Part shown: in pieces, positions 63,504 through 64,000 of the stretch
Layout: every line of letters starts with the position of its first letter
Numbering within the stretch: position 1 is the first letter of the stretch
Source: JAJZQZ01 sp963790415
GTDB taxonomy: Bacteria; Actinomycetota; Thermoleophilia; RBG-16-64-13
Length of the DNA: 64,000 bases
Assembly (NCBI GenBank): GCA_963790415.1
Contig: CAWBOK010000003.1
Location: 806,001 to 870,000 of the forward strand
Direction: 5' to 3'
Made by a program: the position numbers and the translations under genes
The notes under the pieces: generated by a model
What the model saw: the letters and a program-made list of their open reading frames with translations, nothing else
Told to the model about the DNA's origin: nothing
The model's database searches: none

Positions 63504-64000
63504 CGCAGACTCCACCGAGAGGATCCTGCAGTCTCTGCAGGAGCGGGCCAAGGAACTCAACTGCCTGTACGAGGTGGAGGAGATCCTCAGCTGCTTGGAT
63601 ACGCCGGAGGAGGATGTCTTCCGGGGGATCATCGCCGCCATTCCGACCGGATGGCAGTACCCGTCCCTATGCGCGGTCCGTATCGTCGTGGGCGACACGG
63701 CATACGCCTCCGACGGTTTTGTGGAGACGCCCTGGATCATCGGGGCGGACTTCCTGGAAGACGATATCCCGGTGGGCCGTATCGACGTATGCTATTCGGA
63801 AGACGCGCCGGAGGCCGACGAAGGCCCTTTTCTCAAGGAGGAGGTCCGGCTGATCGGCACCATCGCCGAGCGTGTGGGTCACTACCTGCAGCACCAGCGG
63901 TACAAGCGCATCTTCAACGAACTCGAACAGGCCAAGCACGACGGCGGGGGCCGGCACCCGGAAGAGTGGCGGGGGGCCGTGCACCTGCTGCGGGCCACCG
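63496..64000 (+). CDS. Sensor-domain protein sharing the TetR-kinase sensor (cut by window edge)
   Basis: A GTG at 63496 overlaps the preceding stop by eight bases and opens a frame to the right edge (168 residues seen). Residues ~16-130 clearly match the sensor of the TetR-kinase: RAKELNCLYEVEEILSC with RVKELNCLYGISRLF, AAIPTGWQYPSLCAVRI with ELLPPAWQHADVATACI, and APEADEGPFLKEEVRLIG with RPESDEGPFLAEERSLLN. A charged linker then leads to WRGAVHLLRAT at the edge. Relatives I recall continue into PEP/pyruvate-binding modules, but the output domain here is not visible. Confidence 0.8.
   Translation, partial: MTDADSTERILQSLQERAKELNCLYEVEEILSCLDTPEEDVFRGIIAAIPTGWQYPSLCAVRIVVGDTAYASDGFVETPWIIGADFLEDDIPVGRIDVCYSEDAPEADEGPFLKEEVRLIGTIAERVGHYLQHQRYKRIFNELEQAKHDGGGRHPEEWRGAVHLLRAT

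Overview
The window is a 64-kb piece of a GC-rich bacterial chromosome. No rRNA, tRNA, CRISPR array, prophage or complete insertion sequence was seen. The gene set fits an uncultured, probably anaerobic, high-GC lineage, and Actinomycetota-like is my best guess. The pointers are a Ser/Thr kinase with six PASTA domains, DUF2207, frequent GTG/TTG starts, an anaerobic sulfatase-maturase-type radical SAM enzyme, a methyltransferase-type corrinoid protein, and alanine and glutamate dehydrogenases. Taxonomy cannot be fixed from this stretch. An SLH-domain lipoprotein and an adaptor-containing MacAB-type exporter are less typical of mainstream Actinomycetota.

Layout. 1-5.8 kb (minus strand): end of a cation/proton antiporter, a UbiB/AarF kinase, a PF04020-type membrane protein, a META-domain lipoprotein and the PASTA kinase. 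6-8.7 kb (plus): a radical SAM protein, a coupled 59-aa membrane peptide and an alanine-rich repeat protein. 8.8-26.1 kb (mostly minus): a FUSC-type membrane protein, the sulfatase-maturase-like radical SAM enzyme, PsiE, glycerol kinase (plus), a SulP transporter, a TMEM175 channel, a sulfatase, a damaged ion channel, a membrane-anchored phosphodiesterase-like protein, DUF1294, a metallo-beta-lactamase-fold hydrolase, a P-type ATPase and a zinc-ribbon protein. 26.4-31.7 kb (minus): two membrane proteins, a NUDIX-RsbRD fusion, DUF2207 and an EamA exporter. 32-36 kb: an Ada-type repair protein, a GlsB/YeaQ membrane protein, an M48 protease and a VapBC-like pair. 36-40.4 kb (minus): a MarR regulator with a heterodimeric ABC exporter. 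40.4-46.6 kb: surface and small proteins (HAF-repeat, O-antigen ligase-like, SLH lipoprotein and its truncated paralogue, GYD, DUF2277, ASCH). 46.9-54.4 kb (plus): a corrinoid protein, then an OmpR/histidine-kinase pair beside a MacAB-like exporter and a DUF5666 protein. 54.5-56.2 kb: a nitroreductase and a second VapBC pair.

The most interesting block is 56.3-64 kb. Alanine dehydrogenase is divergent from a gene that fuses a TetR-type DNA-binding domain, a sensor domain and a complete HisKA_3/HATPase histidine kinase in one reading frame. A NarL-type response regulator follows. Then comes a tightly overlapping operon: a 146-aa unknown protein, glutamate dehydrogenase, a stand-alone PEP/pyruvate-binding protein, and a protein cut by the window edge that starts with the same sensor domain as the TetR-kinase. 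This looks like a sensory and regulatory module tied to amino-acid deamination and the pyruvate/PEP pool. The function is inference; the domain order and the shared sensor are visible in the sequence.

A strong caveat applies to the whole window. At least nine otherwise well-conserved genes carry one or more single-base frameshifts, several in G or C runs, and often in compensating pairs. The simplest reading is residual indel error in the underlying assembly. Broken genes are therefore described as one locus each, and the probable indel positions are given.
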